Shown here: in pieces, positions 1 to 9,643 of the stretch
How positions within the stretch are numbered: the stretch's first letter is position 1
Layout of the letters: each line of letters starts with the position of its first letter
NCBI GenBank assembly: GCA_020353515.1
Contig: CP070695.1
Span: forward strand, 2,514,055-2,578,054
Direction of reading: 5' to 3'
Origin: Candidatus Heimdallarchaeota archaeon
GTDB taxonomy: Archaea; Asgardarchaeota; Heimdallarchaeia; Hodarchaeales; Hodarchaeaceae
Length of the DNA stretch: 64,000 nucleotides
Program-made: the position numbers and the translations under genes
The notes under the pieces: generated by a model
What the model was told of the DNA's origin: nothing
What the model saw: only the letters and a program-made list of their open reading frames with translations
Database searches by the model: none

Positions 1-211
1 AAGTCACTAGGAACAAGAGTACAAATAATGCAATGAATGTAATATGTAAGTTCAGATCTATGCCATTTATACTAATAATTTTGTATGAATACTTCATTCT
101 TCTTCAAAGCTAAGTAGTTAACAATTGTTAATAAGCTTATTTATACTCCTTTCGTAATCTTAACTTGACAATTCACTTGTGACTCACTTTAAGAATTTAG
201 GAGGCAATGTG

Positions 212-502
212 TCAAGGAATAAATTTTGTCATTTTGGTTAAAAGACTCATCAACCTCTCCAGATCAATAACCATCATATCTAGCATGGCTAGTCTGGCTA
301 TAATAGCATAAAGATCGGGTTTTCGAGGATCATTGTAAGAATGTGTTTTTAGTTTAACTTCCCAGAGATTACGTTTTGCTTTGTATTTCCCTAATAAATC
401 CACTAACTCTTCAATTATTTTAGGGATCTTCTGTTCAGGAATATCAGATGCATGAATACTAACTATCTCACTACTTTCTTTCAATCCATTACTTTTGAAC
501 AT
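212..502 (-). CDS. Small hypothetical protein
   Basis: A 96-residue protein I do not recognise. It is soluble and predicted mostly helical: the first half ends in a Lys-rich stretch (LLGKYKAKRNLWEVKL) and the second half is Met/Leu-rich (ARLAMLDMMVIDLERLMSL), which could form an amphipathic dimerisation helix. A TTG lies one codon upstream of the ATG I chose. It is transcribed away from the membrane-protein gene that starts at 681, so the 503-680 spacer holds promoters for both. The codon use and length look genuine, but no motif gives a function. Confidence 0.5.
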   Translation of the reverse strand: MFKSNGLKESSEIVSIHASDIPEQKIPKIIEELVDLLGKYKAKRNLWEVKLKTHSYNDPRKPDLYAIIARLAMLDMMVIDLERLMSLLTKMTKFIP

Positions 503-680
503 CAATTTCTACTCTTGAGTAAATATAGGTGTATTCCCTTAAAAAGATCACTGTAACGAACATCAGCAACATTTTATATCTTCATATCAATACTTATAAT
601 CTTGGTTTTACGGGAAACTACTGGTTTTATCAGGATTAAAGACGATCTTGACAAATGGATTAGCAAACTAGGAAGATGTT

Positions 681-1643
681 ATGTCACTGTTTTTTATTTT
701 TTCGACCAGAAAAGAATTGGATGACTTTTTAATTGAAACAATTATTACTTTAGCCAGGTATGAACAACCAATATTCTATGTCTTCCTTTTCGTCTTTTCA
801 ATCTTCTCGGTTCCTGCTTTAAGCCTTAGTTTCATTGGTGAACATGCTACATCAATGGAAATGATGACAGATCCAAAATTTATTCTCTTTATAATGGTCT
901 TTGTTGATGGACTGTTATTTTGTTCATATATTTTAACAAACAAGAACCATAAAAGACTATATTGGTACCTTGCTATTCCAATTCTTCTGATTACTTATGG
1001 TCTCATCATTCTGGCTTTATTCATGTTTTATATCCTTATACTTCCTCAGCAAGACTTGGAAATATGGAGTGTCCTTCTATTTTTACCCCCAGTCATTATG
1101 ACAGTTGGAATTAGTAGCTTTTTAAGAAGTCTTGACATCTTTCAAAGGGAATATACCCCTCTCCTATCAGCAATTGTATTTATTATCCTTTTAATTTTTA
1201 TCTTTGGGTTGTATTACGCAGGACAGTTCTTATTAATAATACTATTATTTTTAACTATTGATATTGCGAATATAGAAATCAGGAATAACATTGTGTATGG
1301 TTTACTTCTGTCCTTAAATGTCGTCATTGTTTTGTTTTCCATCAAGGACTGTTCAAGACTTTTTCCAACAAAAAAACGCTTAGTATATGTAGTAATCAAC
1401 ATAACCATTGCAATAACTGTTGTACTATCCTTGATAGGGGGAAATAATCAACTAGATTTATTAGGATCGTTAATCATACCTTTATGGTTTATGACAAACA
1501 TTGGGAACTCCATAATACTCACACTGATTTTATTTTACGCCATCAAAAGTTCAGCATCACGCTTCAAGGAATATAAAGAGACCTCAGAAACAGAATTGCC
1601 AAAGCATATTAAGAAAGTCTTCACGACTTATGATGTACTCTGA
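681..1643 (+). CDS. Polytopic membrane protein, unknown function
   Basis: A 320-residue protein that is almost entirely hydrophobic, with about eight or nine predicted transmembrane helices (roughly residues 27-52, 68-86, 95-125, 130-148, 161-198, 207-225, 234-256 and 262-290) and a short charged cytoplasmic tail. The ATG is preceded by an AGGAAG Shine-Dalgarno-like sequence at the usual distance. There are no transporter signature motifs or conserved charged clusters inside the helices that I recognise. The stop codon lies four bases before the stop of the convergent NYN gene, so the two are back to back with no room for a separate terminator. Confidence 0.7.
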   Translation: MSLFFIFSTRKELDDFLIETIITLARYEQPIFYVFLFVFSIFSVPALSLSFIGEHATSMEMMTDPKFILFIMVFVDGLLFCSYILTNKNHKRLYWYLAIPILLITYGLIILALFMFYILILPQQDLEIWSVLLFLPPVIMTVGISSFLRSLDIFQREYTPLLSAIVFIILLIFIFGLYYAGQFLLIILLFLTIDIANIEIRNNIVYGLLLSLNVVIVLFSIKDCSRLFPTKKRLVYVVINITIAITVVLSLIGGNNQLDLLGSLIIPLWFMTNIGNSIILTLILFYAIKSSASRFKEYKETSETELPKHIKKVFTTYDVL

Positions 1644-1646
1644 AAC

Positions 1647-2243
1647 TTAACCTTGTTTAATATGTGGAATAATATCAGCTAATTCAGTAAACTCATCAGC
1701 TTGAGTTTTTAGCTCATGTGCTAGTAAAGGAGGATCTGATTTTTCAGTGCTTACCACATGGACATGTTTGTTACGTTTTTGAAGTTCAGAAACGCATCTG
1801 GTAAAGTCACCGTCTCCCGAAAATAGAATAGCAATATCATATTGATCTAGAGTAAGTAACATATCAACAGCGAGGTCCACATCCATATTTCCCTTGATAA
1901 AAGAATGAGATATCTTTTTCACTTCTTTAGTTACAACAGAGAATCCATTATGCCTCAACCAATCAATAATTTTCATAATGAAGCCTTCTGAGGGATCATA
2001 TGCAGAATAATAAAAAGCTTTGAATAAGTGCATTTCATTGGAAACGAAATAGTTTTTCAGACGTAGAAAATCAACCTTAAATCCCAAGTTTTTGGTAGCA
2101 TGATATAAATTCCCTCCATCAATGAACAACGCAACCCGAGAAGTTTTAGCCTGTTCAGGAAGGGATTCTTGATAAGAGTGCTTTTTTCTACAATAAGGGC
2201 AAATACAATCAGGTTTCATTTGTCTCAGACATCTTCTGTCCAA
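1647..2243 (-). CDS. NYN/LabA-like PIN-fold protein with N-terminal zinc-binding cysteines
   Basis: A 198-residue protein of the NYN (LabA, DUF88) branch of the PIN-fold ribonucleases. The fold is marked by FIDGGNLYH near residue 40 (first acidic metal ligand), DVDLAVDMLL near 120 (middle acidic cluster) and ILFSGDGDFTRCV near 138 (last acidic pair), which are the Mg-binding aspartates expected of an active nuclease. Before the domain there is a short cysteine cluster, CICPYC plus C5 and a following His, likely a small zinc knuckle that could contact RNA. The family usually processes or degrades RNA; the target here is unknown. It converges on the membrane-protein gene ending at 1643 and lies back to back with the GTPase gene at about 2546. 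Confidence 0.85.
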   Translation of the reverse strand: MDRRCLRQMKPDCICPYCRKKHSYQESLPEQAKTSRVALFIDGGNLYHATKNLGFKVDFLRLKNYFVSNEMHLFKAFYYSAYDPSEGFIMKIIDWLRHNGFSVVTKEVKKISHSFIKGNMDVDLAVDMLLTLDQYDIAILFSGDGDFTRCVSELQKRNKHVHVVSTEKSDPPLLAHELKTQADEFTELADIIPHIKQG

Positions 2244-2545
2244 AAGAGTTTTTAAAATAATTCAAGAAAAAAAATAGTGAAAAAATGCTATAGAATAACT
2301 CCAAAGGTTGTTCTGATTAAACAAATCCCAACTATTTCATTTATTCTTATTATAATAAATCAAGATTCCTTGAATAAATCTATTTCACCACGAATATGAA
2401 AGTAATTCATTTTATTTTCTTTAATATTGGCTACTTCTACAAGTCTATTACGAAATTCGTATAAATCCGGAGAATTTATTCAGATAATGTTATGATTCAT
2501 CTTTCCTGAGTGGGATTAAGACACACGACTAGGGAAACTAGATAT

Positions 2546-3172
2546 TTGATCGTTCTTAAAATTGTACTTATTGGTGATGGTGGGGTCGGTAAAACGGCCA
2601 TTCGTGAATCTTACCTTGGACATGGTTTTGAATCCCAATATGTGATGACTATTGGTGCCGATTTTGCCATGCAAGATGATATCGTAAATGGAAGGAAATT
2701 AAGATATCAAATTTGGGATTTAGCAGGTCAAGACCGATTTGACGGTGTCAGAAATGTCTATTACAGGGGAGCAAAAGGTTCACTTCTCATTTTTGATGTG
2801 ACGAGACCTGATTCTTATTTCAATATCCCAAAATGGGTAAAGGAACTCTGGGGATTTAATGGACAAGGTAAAATACCTATTGTCTTAGTAGCTAACAAAA
2901 TAGACTTACGAGAGTTGTCAGATGGGGAAATAATAAGTCCTGATCAAGGGAGAAAGATGGCTGAGAAACTCACCAAGCTGACCTCAAAAGAAGGATTTGC
3001 TTGTCACTACATTGAAACATCTGCTAAAACAGGAGTTAAGATCCAAGACGCATTCTCTCTGCTTAGTGAGAATGTTATGAATCTGGCAGAAAAACGGGGC
3101 CTACTTAAACTGAAATCAAGTCGTCCGAAGTCATCTTTGGAACGACAATCAATAGTTAAACAATTACAGTAG
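2546..3172 (+). CDS. Rab/Ras-like small GTPase
   Basis: A complete Ras-superfamily G domain: G1 GDGGVGKT, G2 threonine in TIGADF, G3 DLAGQ, G4 NKID and G5 ETSAK. The spacing and the WDLAGQDRF and YYRGAKG blocks are typical of Rab-like GTPases of Asgard archaea. I chose the TTG at 2546 because it gives an N-terminus (MIVLKIVLIGDGG) matching the paralogue at 22870-23448 (MVVYKIALIGDGG) and has AGGG upstream; a GTG at 2510 gives a 12-residue extension. The C-terminus is Lys/Arg/Ser-rich and has no cysteine, so it is not prenylated in the eukaryotic way. It is monocistronic. The partner and membrane are unknown. Confidence 0.93.
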   Translation: MIVLKIVLIGDGGVGKTAIRESYLGHGFESQYVMTIGADFAMQDDIVNGRKLRYQIWDLAGQDRFDGVRNVYYRGAKGSLLIFDVTRPDSYFNIPKWVKELWGFNGQGKIPIVLVANKIDLRELSDGEIISPDQGRKMAEKLTKLTSKEGFACHYIETSAKTGVKIQDAFSLLSENVMNLAEKRGLLKLKSSRPKSSLERQSIVKQLQ

Positions 3173-3231
3173 AATTTAGTTCAATATGCTTTTCAAACCT
3201 GCAAACATTGGTTAGGGAGGATTCAACATTT

Positions 3232-4269
3232 TCAAGCGAAGAAGCGGACTCCAAGTCCAAGAGTAATTCCGATGACAACAGTTACAGTGTAGAACGAAAA
3301 AGCAAACACGCTTAAGTTCAAATGCCATGATTTCTGCTTTGTCATCCCTTTAACTTTAAGTAACCCTGTTATTCCTGTACCTATCAGTCCTATCATACTC
3401 AAGAGAGCTATTATACCATGAAGTGAATAGAACACAGTCCCTTTGAGGGAAAATGTCTGAATTATCCAGTAAACGAAAGTTCCCATCGCAGCTATCAGAT
3501 AAGCAGCTGTTAAAAAAAAATGAACCTTCCTGCTCTCAATAAAGTCAGGTAAATCCACACTATCCATCTTTCCTACCCTTCTCAGACCAGATACGATTGA
3601 AAATCCCCCTAACAGGAATGTTATTGAAAACAAAGTCGCATGAAGAACCCAATCTTTCAATGAAGTATAACTGGCATCATCGCTCCATCCACGTGTTTCC
3701 CAGAAACCTCGGTAATTATAATCAACGATTTTTATCTCATAAACCCACATAACCCACTTGTACCCAGCATGTCCTGGAGCGACTACTCTTACAGGAAAGC
3801 CTTGATTAACTGGTAAGGTTTCACCGTTCATCTCAAATGCTAAAAGCACATCACTCTTGGTCGCTTCCTCAATAGTTAACGAGGAGGAATACCCATCCCA
3901 CGCTCTGAAAATAACATCCACAGCCCCGTCTTTAACTTGGGCCAGGTCCAATATCTCACGGACTCGTATTCCACGCCATTCCGCTGTTCCTGAATATCCC
4001 TCCACACACCTAATGGTAGCAATTTCCATTTTAGACTGTTGTGTAGTAAAATTTTCATAAGTAAACACTAAGGGGGATTGAACGTGGCCAAAAACGCTCA
4101 GTGTCCACGTGGTAACATTGATTTGAGGGGGTGGGCTAATTGAATTAGTGAAAAACTCATCGTTTGGTGTTATCTGGGTTTGTTTACTTACAATATACCC
4201 AACAGCGATCAATGGAAGTGAAAATAGAAATATTAAGAATAGAGAATTTATGACAACCCGGTTCATCAC
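3232..4269 (-). CDS. Molybdopterin-dependent oxidoreductase fused to a four-helix cytochrome-b-like domain
   Basis: A 345-residue protein. Residues 8-28 are a signal anchor. Residues about 50-195 match the oxidoreductase molybdopterin-binding (sulfite oxidase/YedY) fold: the cofactor-ligating cysteine is C88 in IATIRCVEGYSG, followed by WRGIRVREIL and by FPVRVVAPGHAGYKWVMWV, the typical pterin-contact block. Residues about 205-345 form four transmembrane helices, each with a histidine at or near an end (WVLHATL, KVHFFL, YSLHGII, SWHLNLS), consistent with bis-His haem b binding as in membrane partners of YedY/YedZ systems. The fused layout would pass electrons between an extracytoplasmic Mo centre and the membrane. 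The substrate cannot be read from sequence. Confidence 0.85.
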   Translation of the reverse strand: MMNRVVINSLFLIFLFSLPLIAVGYIVSKQTQITPNDEFFTNSISPPPQINVTTWTLSVFGHVQSPLVFTYENFTTQQSKMEIATIRCVEGYSGTAEWRGIRVREILDLAQVKDGAVDVIFRAWDGYSSSLTIEEATKSDVLLAFEMNGETLPVNQGFPVRVVAPGHAGYKWVMWVYEIKIVDYNYRGFWETRGWSDDASYTSLKDWVLHATLFSITFLLGGFSIVSGLRRVGKMDSVDLPDFIESRKVHFFLTAAYLIAAMGTFVYWIIQTFSLKGTVFYSLHGIIALLSMIGLIGTGITGLLKVKGMTKQKSWHLNLSVFAFSFYTVTVVIGITLGLGVRFFA

Positions 4270-4446
4270 TCTGACCTCTCATTAGCGGGGGAGTCACCAT
4301 TCTGACACTTCAAAGTATTTGTCATACGAGAAAAGAAACAGACGATTTTTAATTTGTTCTTATTTTGCTAAAATCATCCCCACTTGATTGCTGTATTTTC
4401 AGATTTAGTCTATTTGCCTCTTAAATCCTCACAATTAGTTATAAGA

Positions 4447-4863
4447 TTAATAAGTATCTTTATTTTTGTTCCACCAGTCTAACCATTTAATTCGACTTGC
4501 ATCGCGATTTTTCTTCTTGAGACCAGCAACAAAATACCCTCCTTTACCCAATTCCCGTTTAACCAAGTAAATCTGACCCGTATGTCCTAAGAAGTGGAAA
4601 GAAATTCTTTGAATTAATTCGTTTAGTGTTTCAGTATTTCTCTTTTCGTTATGTTCTGGTAATTCCATGAATTTTTCTTCTGATAAATTGTTTAAATAAT
4701 TAATACTTGTAGTAGAGAATTCTAAGAAAGTATCGATTAGTTCTTTGTAGGTCAGAGGAAATGTTCTTTCTTTTTCTCTCTCTAATCCAGAGGTAAAATA
4801 ATCTCGGAATTCCTGACTTAGCTTTCTTTCACCTAAACATAAATAATTTAAAATAGAATCCAT
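4447..4863 (-). CDS. DinB/YfiT-like four-helix protein
   Basis: A 138-residue protein resembling the DinB/YfiT-like superfamily of putative metal-dependent thiol transferases. The best-preserved part is ISFHFLGHTGQIYL near residues 88-101, with the HxxxH pair of the third helix that supplies two of the three metal-binding histidines. The first helix, which normally carries the third histidine, has none here (ILNYLCLGERKL), so metal binding is uncertain. The protein is slightly shorter than the usual 150-170 residues. It stands alone between convergent or unrelated genes. Confidence 0.6.
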   Translation of the reverse strand: MDSILNYLCLGERKLSQEFRDYFTSGLEREKERTFPLTYKELIDTFLEFSTTSINYLNNLSEEKFMELPEHNEKRNTETLNELIQRISFHFLGHTGQIYLVKRELGKGGYFVAGLKKKNRDASRIKWLDWWNKNKDTY

Positions 4864-5031
4864 TTACATAGTTAGGTGACCAATAATCCATCGAATTGGA
4901 TTAAGCTTCGGTGTTATCTGTTTCTCTTTTCGATTTCAATCGAAAAATTGCCTTTAAAACGTTCCATTCTGCAATTTCAAAAGTTTCAATGACAAAAGTC
5001 TTGGAATTCAATTTACTCCCTTTTTTTCTGA

Positions 5032-8000
5032 TCAAGATCTCCTAGGTCTCTGTACCAAGTAAAAAACGATAGAAATCGCGAATAGAATAACAATCCCAAA
5101 AGGTACATTCCATGAAGGAAGATGGTCTAGATTGAAATCGGAGCTTTCTCTGGTAGTCGAAGTTTCAGAATCTATCCAAGATTGCCACCACTCAAAATCA
5201 TTAAAATAATATTCTCGACTTTCATATATCCACCCTGAGTCTGAAAAACAAAGATTATCGGCTGAATCATAGATATTAATAGACTGGATACGAGCGCGAA
5301 GAAAGTTATATTGATCACTGAAATAAAAAGATGTTGTATCAATGGGTACAATAATGGAAATATCGACACCTTCCTCGAGATATTCGATGATAGAAGTATA
5401 CATGTAATGACTATTCCAATTATAATCATCCCACATGGTCAGTTCAATCTCTACGTCTATTCTATAGGTGTCTGTTTCGGTAACATTTATTCCAATGTAA
5501 AAACGCAGCTCCTCAAATTCACCGTCACTATCAGTACTCTCACCTCTATCAATGAAGGTATTTGTTAATAAGATAGGAGGAGTATCAAACAAGTTTCTAT
5601 TGTATGTTTTCGTGATGTATGAAGTTACGGAGCGGTCGAGTAGGTTATAGAACCAATTGTAAATTCTCACATTCTCAATAATAAAGTATGTGCTATCGAA
5701 AAGAGGGTATAAAAAAATTGTATCAATAGAAAGAGATATGTTTTCAATTCCTACTTGAAAAAATACGTCAAAGGATTGCCACTCTGAGTACTCCCAGTGA
5801 CGTGAACGTATATAAAATTCAATGTGGTATTGTCCTGATCGAGTAACATTTGTCTCTAACTCAAACGTTAACGAATCATAGTTGCCATTAGAATCTGTGT
5901 CAGCCCCAGAATCCCAAAAATTTCCTGTTAATATAACCCCTGGACGATCAAATTCCGAAAATTTGTATTGGCGAGTAATATACGGACGATTAACATGATC
6001 GACTTCTCCCCATGTGTTCAAAACTGATATATGATCAATAATAAACGCAGTATCTAATCTTAGGGAGTAAGGGAGGGTGGTATATAACTGAACTGATATA
6101 TTATAAATACCCCAATCATACACATCAGTTTCAGAAGCCCCCCAGAAGTTTGAATCCCAGACAGGGATATAGGGTACTACTGAAATCTCAATCCTGTAAG
6201 AATCCTCTTGAGTTATGTTAACTTCTACATCAATGATTATTTCATCAAACTTCCCATCCTCATCTGTATCTATTCCTCTATCCCAATAGTTACCTGTTAG
6301 AAAGGCAGGGGGAGGATTGAACTCTGTATAGCTAAAAGCTCTTGAAATATAATTAAGATACCCCTCATCAACAACATTCCAATAGTAATATTCTTCGCGG
6401 ATGATTCTACTGTCGGTTAACATAAAAGAGCTATTCACCCGAAAACGGTAGATAATAGACCCGTCAATCTCAAAGGAAATCCAATGTAATCCTTCATTCA
6501 GAAATAGGTACTGATTATCCCAGAAATCAAATCCACCTTCAACTTGTTCGAGTCGAATCTCTATTCTATAATTACCTGAACTAGAGACATTAATCTCTAT
6601 ATCAAACGCGAGTACTTCAAATTTACTATTGGATTCATAGTCAATTCCTCTTGTCCAGAGGTTCCCTGTAAACCAAGCATCAGGAAGATCAAATTCTGTA
6701 TAATTATAGATACGAGTAGTATAAGGAAGGAAGACTTCATCTAATGTATTATAATTCTCATCTCTAATTCGTAAGTGGTCAATTGCAAAGGTACTATTAG
6801 TACGATACGAATGGACTAACATTGTATCAAAAGAAAGGGTGATATTATGTATTCCCCTAATCCAATAGTCACTATACTCTGTGTATTGATCCCAATATCC
6901 CTGATCTAGATCAGGAAGAAATAATCTCATATAAAGAGTATAGCTCCCAGTACTTGTAATATTTACCTCAAGACCAATTTGAATTTGATCAAATTTCCCG
7001 TCAGAATCAGAATCCAATCCAGAATCCCAGAAGTTACCTGTTGCGAAAGCTCGTGGGATATCGAATTCAGTATAATTATATGCACGGGTAGTATATGCGT
7101 AGGAGGCTTCCTCCATCAGACCATTATCCTCATTTCTAATCCGTACGTATTCAACTTCAAAGGAAATGCTATTATTACGAAGCGAATATACTAAGCTAGC
7201 GTCAAAAATCAAGGACACATTATGGAAACCCTCATTCCAATAGGCACCATGGTTTGCCCAATTACTCCAACCTACACGATCATTATTTGATGCTATTAAA
7301 TGCATATTTAGCCAGTAATTACCTGTGAGAGTGATATTAACCTCAGTTTTTATTACTAATTGGTCAAATTTCCCATCAAAATCAGTATCAACTCCCCAAT
7401 CCCAGTAATTGCCTGTTAAAAATTTACGAGAAGTTACGTGGATTTCTACCGAGTAAGAATTAATAGTTTGTAGACCGATCAAAAATTGCATGTCAATTCC
7501 GTAGAATTGGAATCTCACACTTACATTAAGAGGACCATCAACATGATCCTCTGGAATATCTAACCTTATAACAATTGAAGTGTCCTCTGGTGTTAAGAAT
7601 TCCCCCCAGTTTATAACTTGACCATCCGCGAATGGTGTTGAGGAGTCAAGGTTCATTGCCAGATTACAGTATCCAGGATCTTTGATTTCGACTGTAAATT
7701 CAAAAATAATGTCATCAAATACCCCATCATTGTCAGTATCGTTTCCATAGTCAGATATCCCCGTTATTTTTGCATTTGGTACTTCGAAAGCACTTGCATC
7801 ATAATCCTGAGATGTTTTGTAAGAAAAAAGCATTTGCAAATCTTCGATACCATACCACCAATAATGTCGAAAGGTTCCAACCCAAACGTAATAGGAGCCA
7901 TTTGTACCGATTTGATTAATAGCTTGACCTGAGAAGGAGAGGAGAATCTCATTCCCGATATCCCAGCGGTAAAGGATAGAAATCCCCAATAAATTCCCCT

Positions 8001-8304
8001 CACTGTCATTTAAGACGCCATAAACACCGAACTCACGATCTGTTGATTTAGGGATGCCCAAATAGATGATCAAACGGTCATAATAGCCATTACGATCGTC
8101 ATCAACAGGATAATCAGTCCAAGAACTATTGTCAGGTAGAAACTCAGTACTGGACTGACTAACTAAAGAGGAAATTTCTGATACATTCCCTGTGGTCTTA
8201 GATATACTCCCTTCCATTTGATAAGGATCACTCAAACTTCTTAAATTCAGCCCTAGTATAAAAAATAGACCAAGTACAACTCCTATCCGTTTAAGACTGG
8301 CCAT
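5032..8304 (-). CDS. Large cell-surface protein with Asp-rich calcium-type repeats and C-terminal membrane anchor
   Basis: A 1090-residue exported protein: an N-terminal signal sequence (about residues 7-22), a long beta-rich ectodomain and a single C-terminal transmembrane helix (about 1066-1084) ending in Arg-rich QRPRRS. The ectodomain carries about eight copies of an acidic loop followed by a hydrophobic strand and an N-x-T/S motif. The loops lie near residues 71, 190, 303, 431, 555, 678, 800 and 925, so the last six recur every 122-128 residues. The best copies read DTDxDGKFDQ/E, resembling EF-hand-like or thrombospondin type 3 calcium loops; the copy at 555 (DYESNSKFE) has lost most ligands. 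Many N-glycosylation sequons fit an archaeal envelope protein. It is probably a structural or adhesive surface component. Confidence 0.85.
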   Translation of the reverse strand: MASLKRIGVVLGLFFILGLNLRSLSDPYQMEGSISKTTGNVSEISSLVSQSSTEFLPDNSSWTDYPVDDDRNGYYDRLIIYLGIPKSTDREFGVYGVLNDSEGNLLGISILYRWDIGNEILLSFSGQAINQIGTNGSYYVWVGTFRHYWWYGIEDLQMLFSYKTSQDYDASAFEVPNAKITGISDYGNDTDNDGVFDDIIFEFTVEIKDPGYCNLAMNLDSSTPFADGQVINWGEFLTPEDTSIVIRLDIPEDHVDGPLNVSVRFQFYGIDMQFLIGLQTINSYSVEIHVTSRKFLTGNYWDWGVDTDFDGKFDQLVIKTEVNITLTGNYWLNMHLIASNNDRVGWSNWANHGAYWNEGFHNVSLIFDASLVYSLRNNSISFEVEYVRIRNEDNGLMEEASYAYTTRAYNYTEFDIPRAFATGNFWDSGLDSDSDGKFDQIQIGLEVNITSTGSYTLYMRLFLPDLDQGYWDQYTEYSDYWIRGIHNITLSFDTMLVHSYRTNSTFAIDHLRIRDENYNTLDEVFLPYTTRIYNYTEFDLPDAWFTGNLWTRGIDYESNSKFEVLAFDIEINVSSSGNYRIEIRLEQVEGGFDFWDNQYLFLNEGLHWISFEIDGSIIYRFRVNSSFMLTDSRIIREEYYYWNVVDEGYLNYISRAFSYTEFNPPPAFLTGNYWDRGIDTDEDGKFDEIIIDVEVNITQEDSYRIEISVVPYIPVWDSNFWGASETDVYDWGIYNISVQLYTTLPYSLRLDTAFIIDHISVLNTWGEVDHVNRPYITRQYKFSEFDRPGVILTGNFWDSGADTDSNGNYDSLTFELETNVTRSGQYHIEFYIRSRHWEYSEWQSFDVFFQVGIENISLSIDTIFLYPLFDSTYFIIENVRIYNWFYNLLDRSVTSYITKTYNRNLFDTPPILLTNTFIDRGESTDSDGEFEELRFYIGINVTETDTYRIDVEIELTMWDDYNWNSHYMYTSIIEYLEEGVDISIIVPIDTTSFYFSDQYNFLRARIQSINIYDSADNLCFSDSGWIYESREYYFNDFEWWQSWIDSETSTTRESSDFNLDHLPSWNVPFGIVILFAISIVFYLVQRPRRS

Positions 8305-8552
8305 TTATTTATCACTCAGAATATATTCCAATTTGGTCTATTTTAACATACCCAATATCGGTGGAATTCAATGGATTCTTCTCTAGTTAATAAATTCTAC
8401 CCCCTTAAAATCTTCTTTCAAAGCTTTTTCGAAAATCTAATTTCTTGATAGAAATATAAGCACGACTTATCTGCGAAGGACAAGGAATATCTTCTTCCCA
8501 TCTGATTAACTGACATTTTATCAAAATAAAAACAGACTGACGTTGAGCTGAT

Positions 8553-9611
8553 ATGAATTTTACTCGTACTAACTATGATAAATCCGATATGGTGTTATTT
8601 GGGGGAATAGTCTTCTCAGCTATATTTACTCTAGTGATATGGATATCAGGTTTTGCATTAGATCGGTTTATTCTCGAACCAGATCAAGGTCCAGCTTGGT
8701 ATTATTGGCAGTTACCCAATCCAGTTCTTATAAACCAGTTAATTCTTTGGGTATTGTATTTAGCTCATCAATTGACCGTTTGGGGACTTATTTATTATGG
8801 GTATCAACAATATAAGACAACAGGTAAGAAACCTACTACAAATCTAACTACTTATAACATTTTAATAATCATCGCTAACGTTTTTTTCATTTTTTTACAC
8901 CTTATCGAAACTCAATTGTTCTATGATGGATTAGCTCAAGATGTGCCCATTTGGACTAGTCAAGGATCAGTTATCATTATGCTCGCAGTAATGCTAATAC
9001 TTGAAAACAAACGAAGAGGATATGTGTTTGGAAAGCAAGTTGGGAAACCAATTACTAAAGAAGTTGTTGAGTTCTTCCGATTTGGACACATGTACATTTT
9101 CGCTTGGGCACTTGTTTATACATTTTGGTTCCATCCCATGGATAATGATCCTCAGTTATTAACAGGCTTCTTCTATATGTTTTTACTCTTCACGCAATTA
9201 TCTGTAGCATTTACAAAAAGTCATTTGAATCGAAAGTGGACTGCATTATTAGAAGGATTTGTAGCATTTCATGCAGTTGTAGTAGCTATCAATAACACCT
9301 TAAGTTTTGGTAGCAGCGATATGTGGCCAATGTTTTTGAGTGGCTTTCTCTTTATGGTGGTCGCGACTTATATTTATGGGATTAGGCTAAAGAAAAGAAC
9401 CATCTTAACCATCTCATTTGTCTATATAATTTTCCTAATTTGGATTTATATCCCTGTCCCCTTAGGTTATGGACGTGATATTACTTATCTCTTTCGATTA
9501 GAAGCATTGTGGATTCCAATTATTCTCTATTTACTTGGATTGCTCTTTGCAACGATTATTTTTACCATTCAAAAAGTGAAAAAGGGAAGAAAAATCGAAA
9601 GTGTGTCGTAA
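8553..9611 (+). CDS. Polytopic membrane protein, unknown function
   Basis: A 352-residue protein with about nine predicted transmembrane helices and a Lys/Arg-rich cytoplasmic C-terminus. Several helices carry histidines or aromatic residues (LAHQL, FLHLIE, FRFGHMY, WFHPMD, AFHAVV), which might bind metal or haem, but I do not recognise a family. The ATG at 8553 follows a weak GAGCTGAT stretch. It is flanked by the minus-strand surface protein upstream and the minus-strand acyltransferase downstream, so it is its own transcription unit. Confidence 0.7.
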   Translation: MNFTRTNYDKSDMVLFGGIVFSAIFTLVIWISGFALDRFILEPDQGPAWYYWQLPNPVLINQLILWVLYLAHQLTVWGLIYYGYQQYKTTGKKPTTNLTTYNILIIIANVFFIFLHLIETQLFYDGLAQDVPIWTSQGSVIIMLAVMLILENKRRGYVFGKQVGKPITKEVVEFFRFGHMYIFAWALVYTFWFHPMDNDPQLLTGFFYMFLLFTQLSVAFTKSHLNRKWTALLEGFVAFHAVVVAINNTLSFGSSDMWPMFLSGFLFMVVATYIYGIRLKKRTILTISFVYIIFLIWIYIPVPLGYGRDITYLFRLEALWIPIILYLLGLLFATIIFTIQKVKKGRKIESVS

Positions 9612-9643
9612 AAAGAACTATCAACATATCAGTGTCTATATTA

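Noticed and set aside
1..211. Left edge searched for the end of a gene or tRNA
   Set aside because: No frame with coding character and no cloverleaf-like sequence was found.
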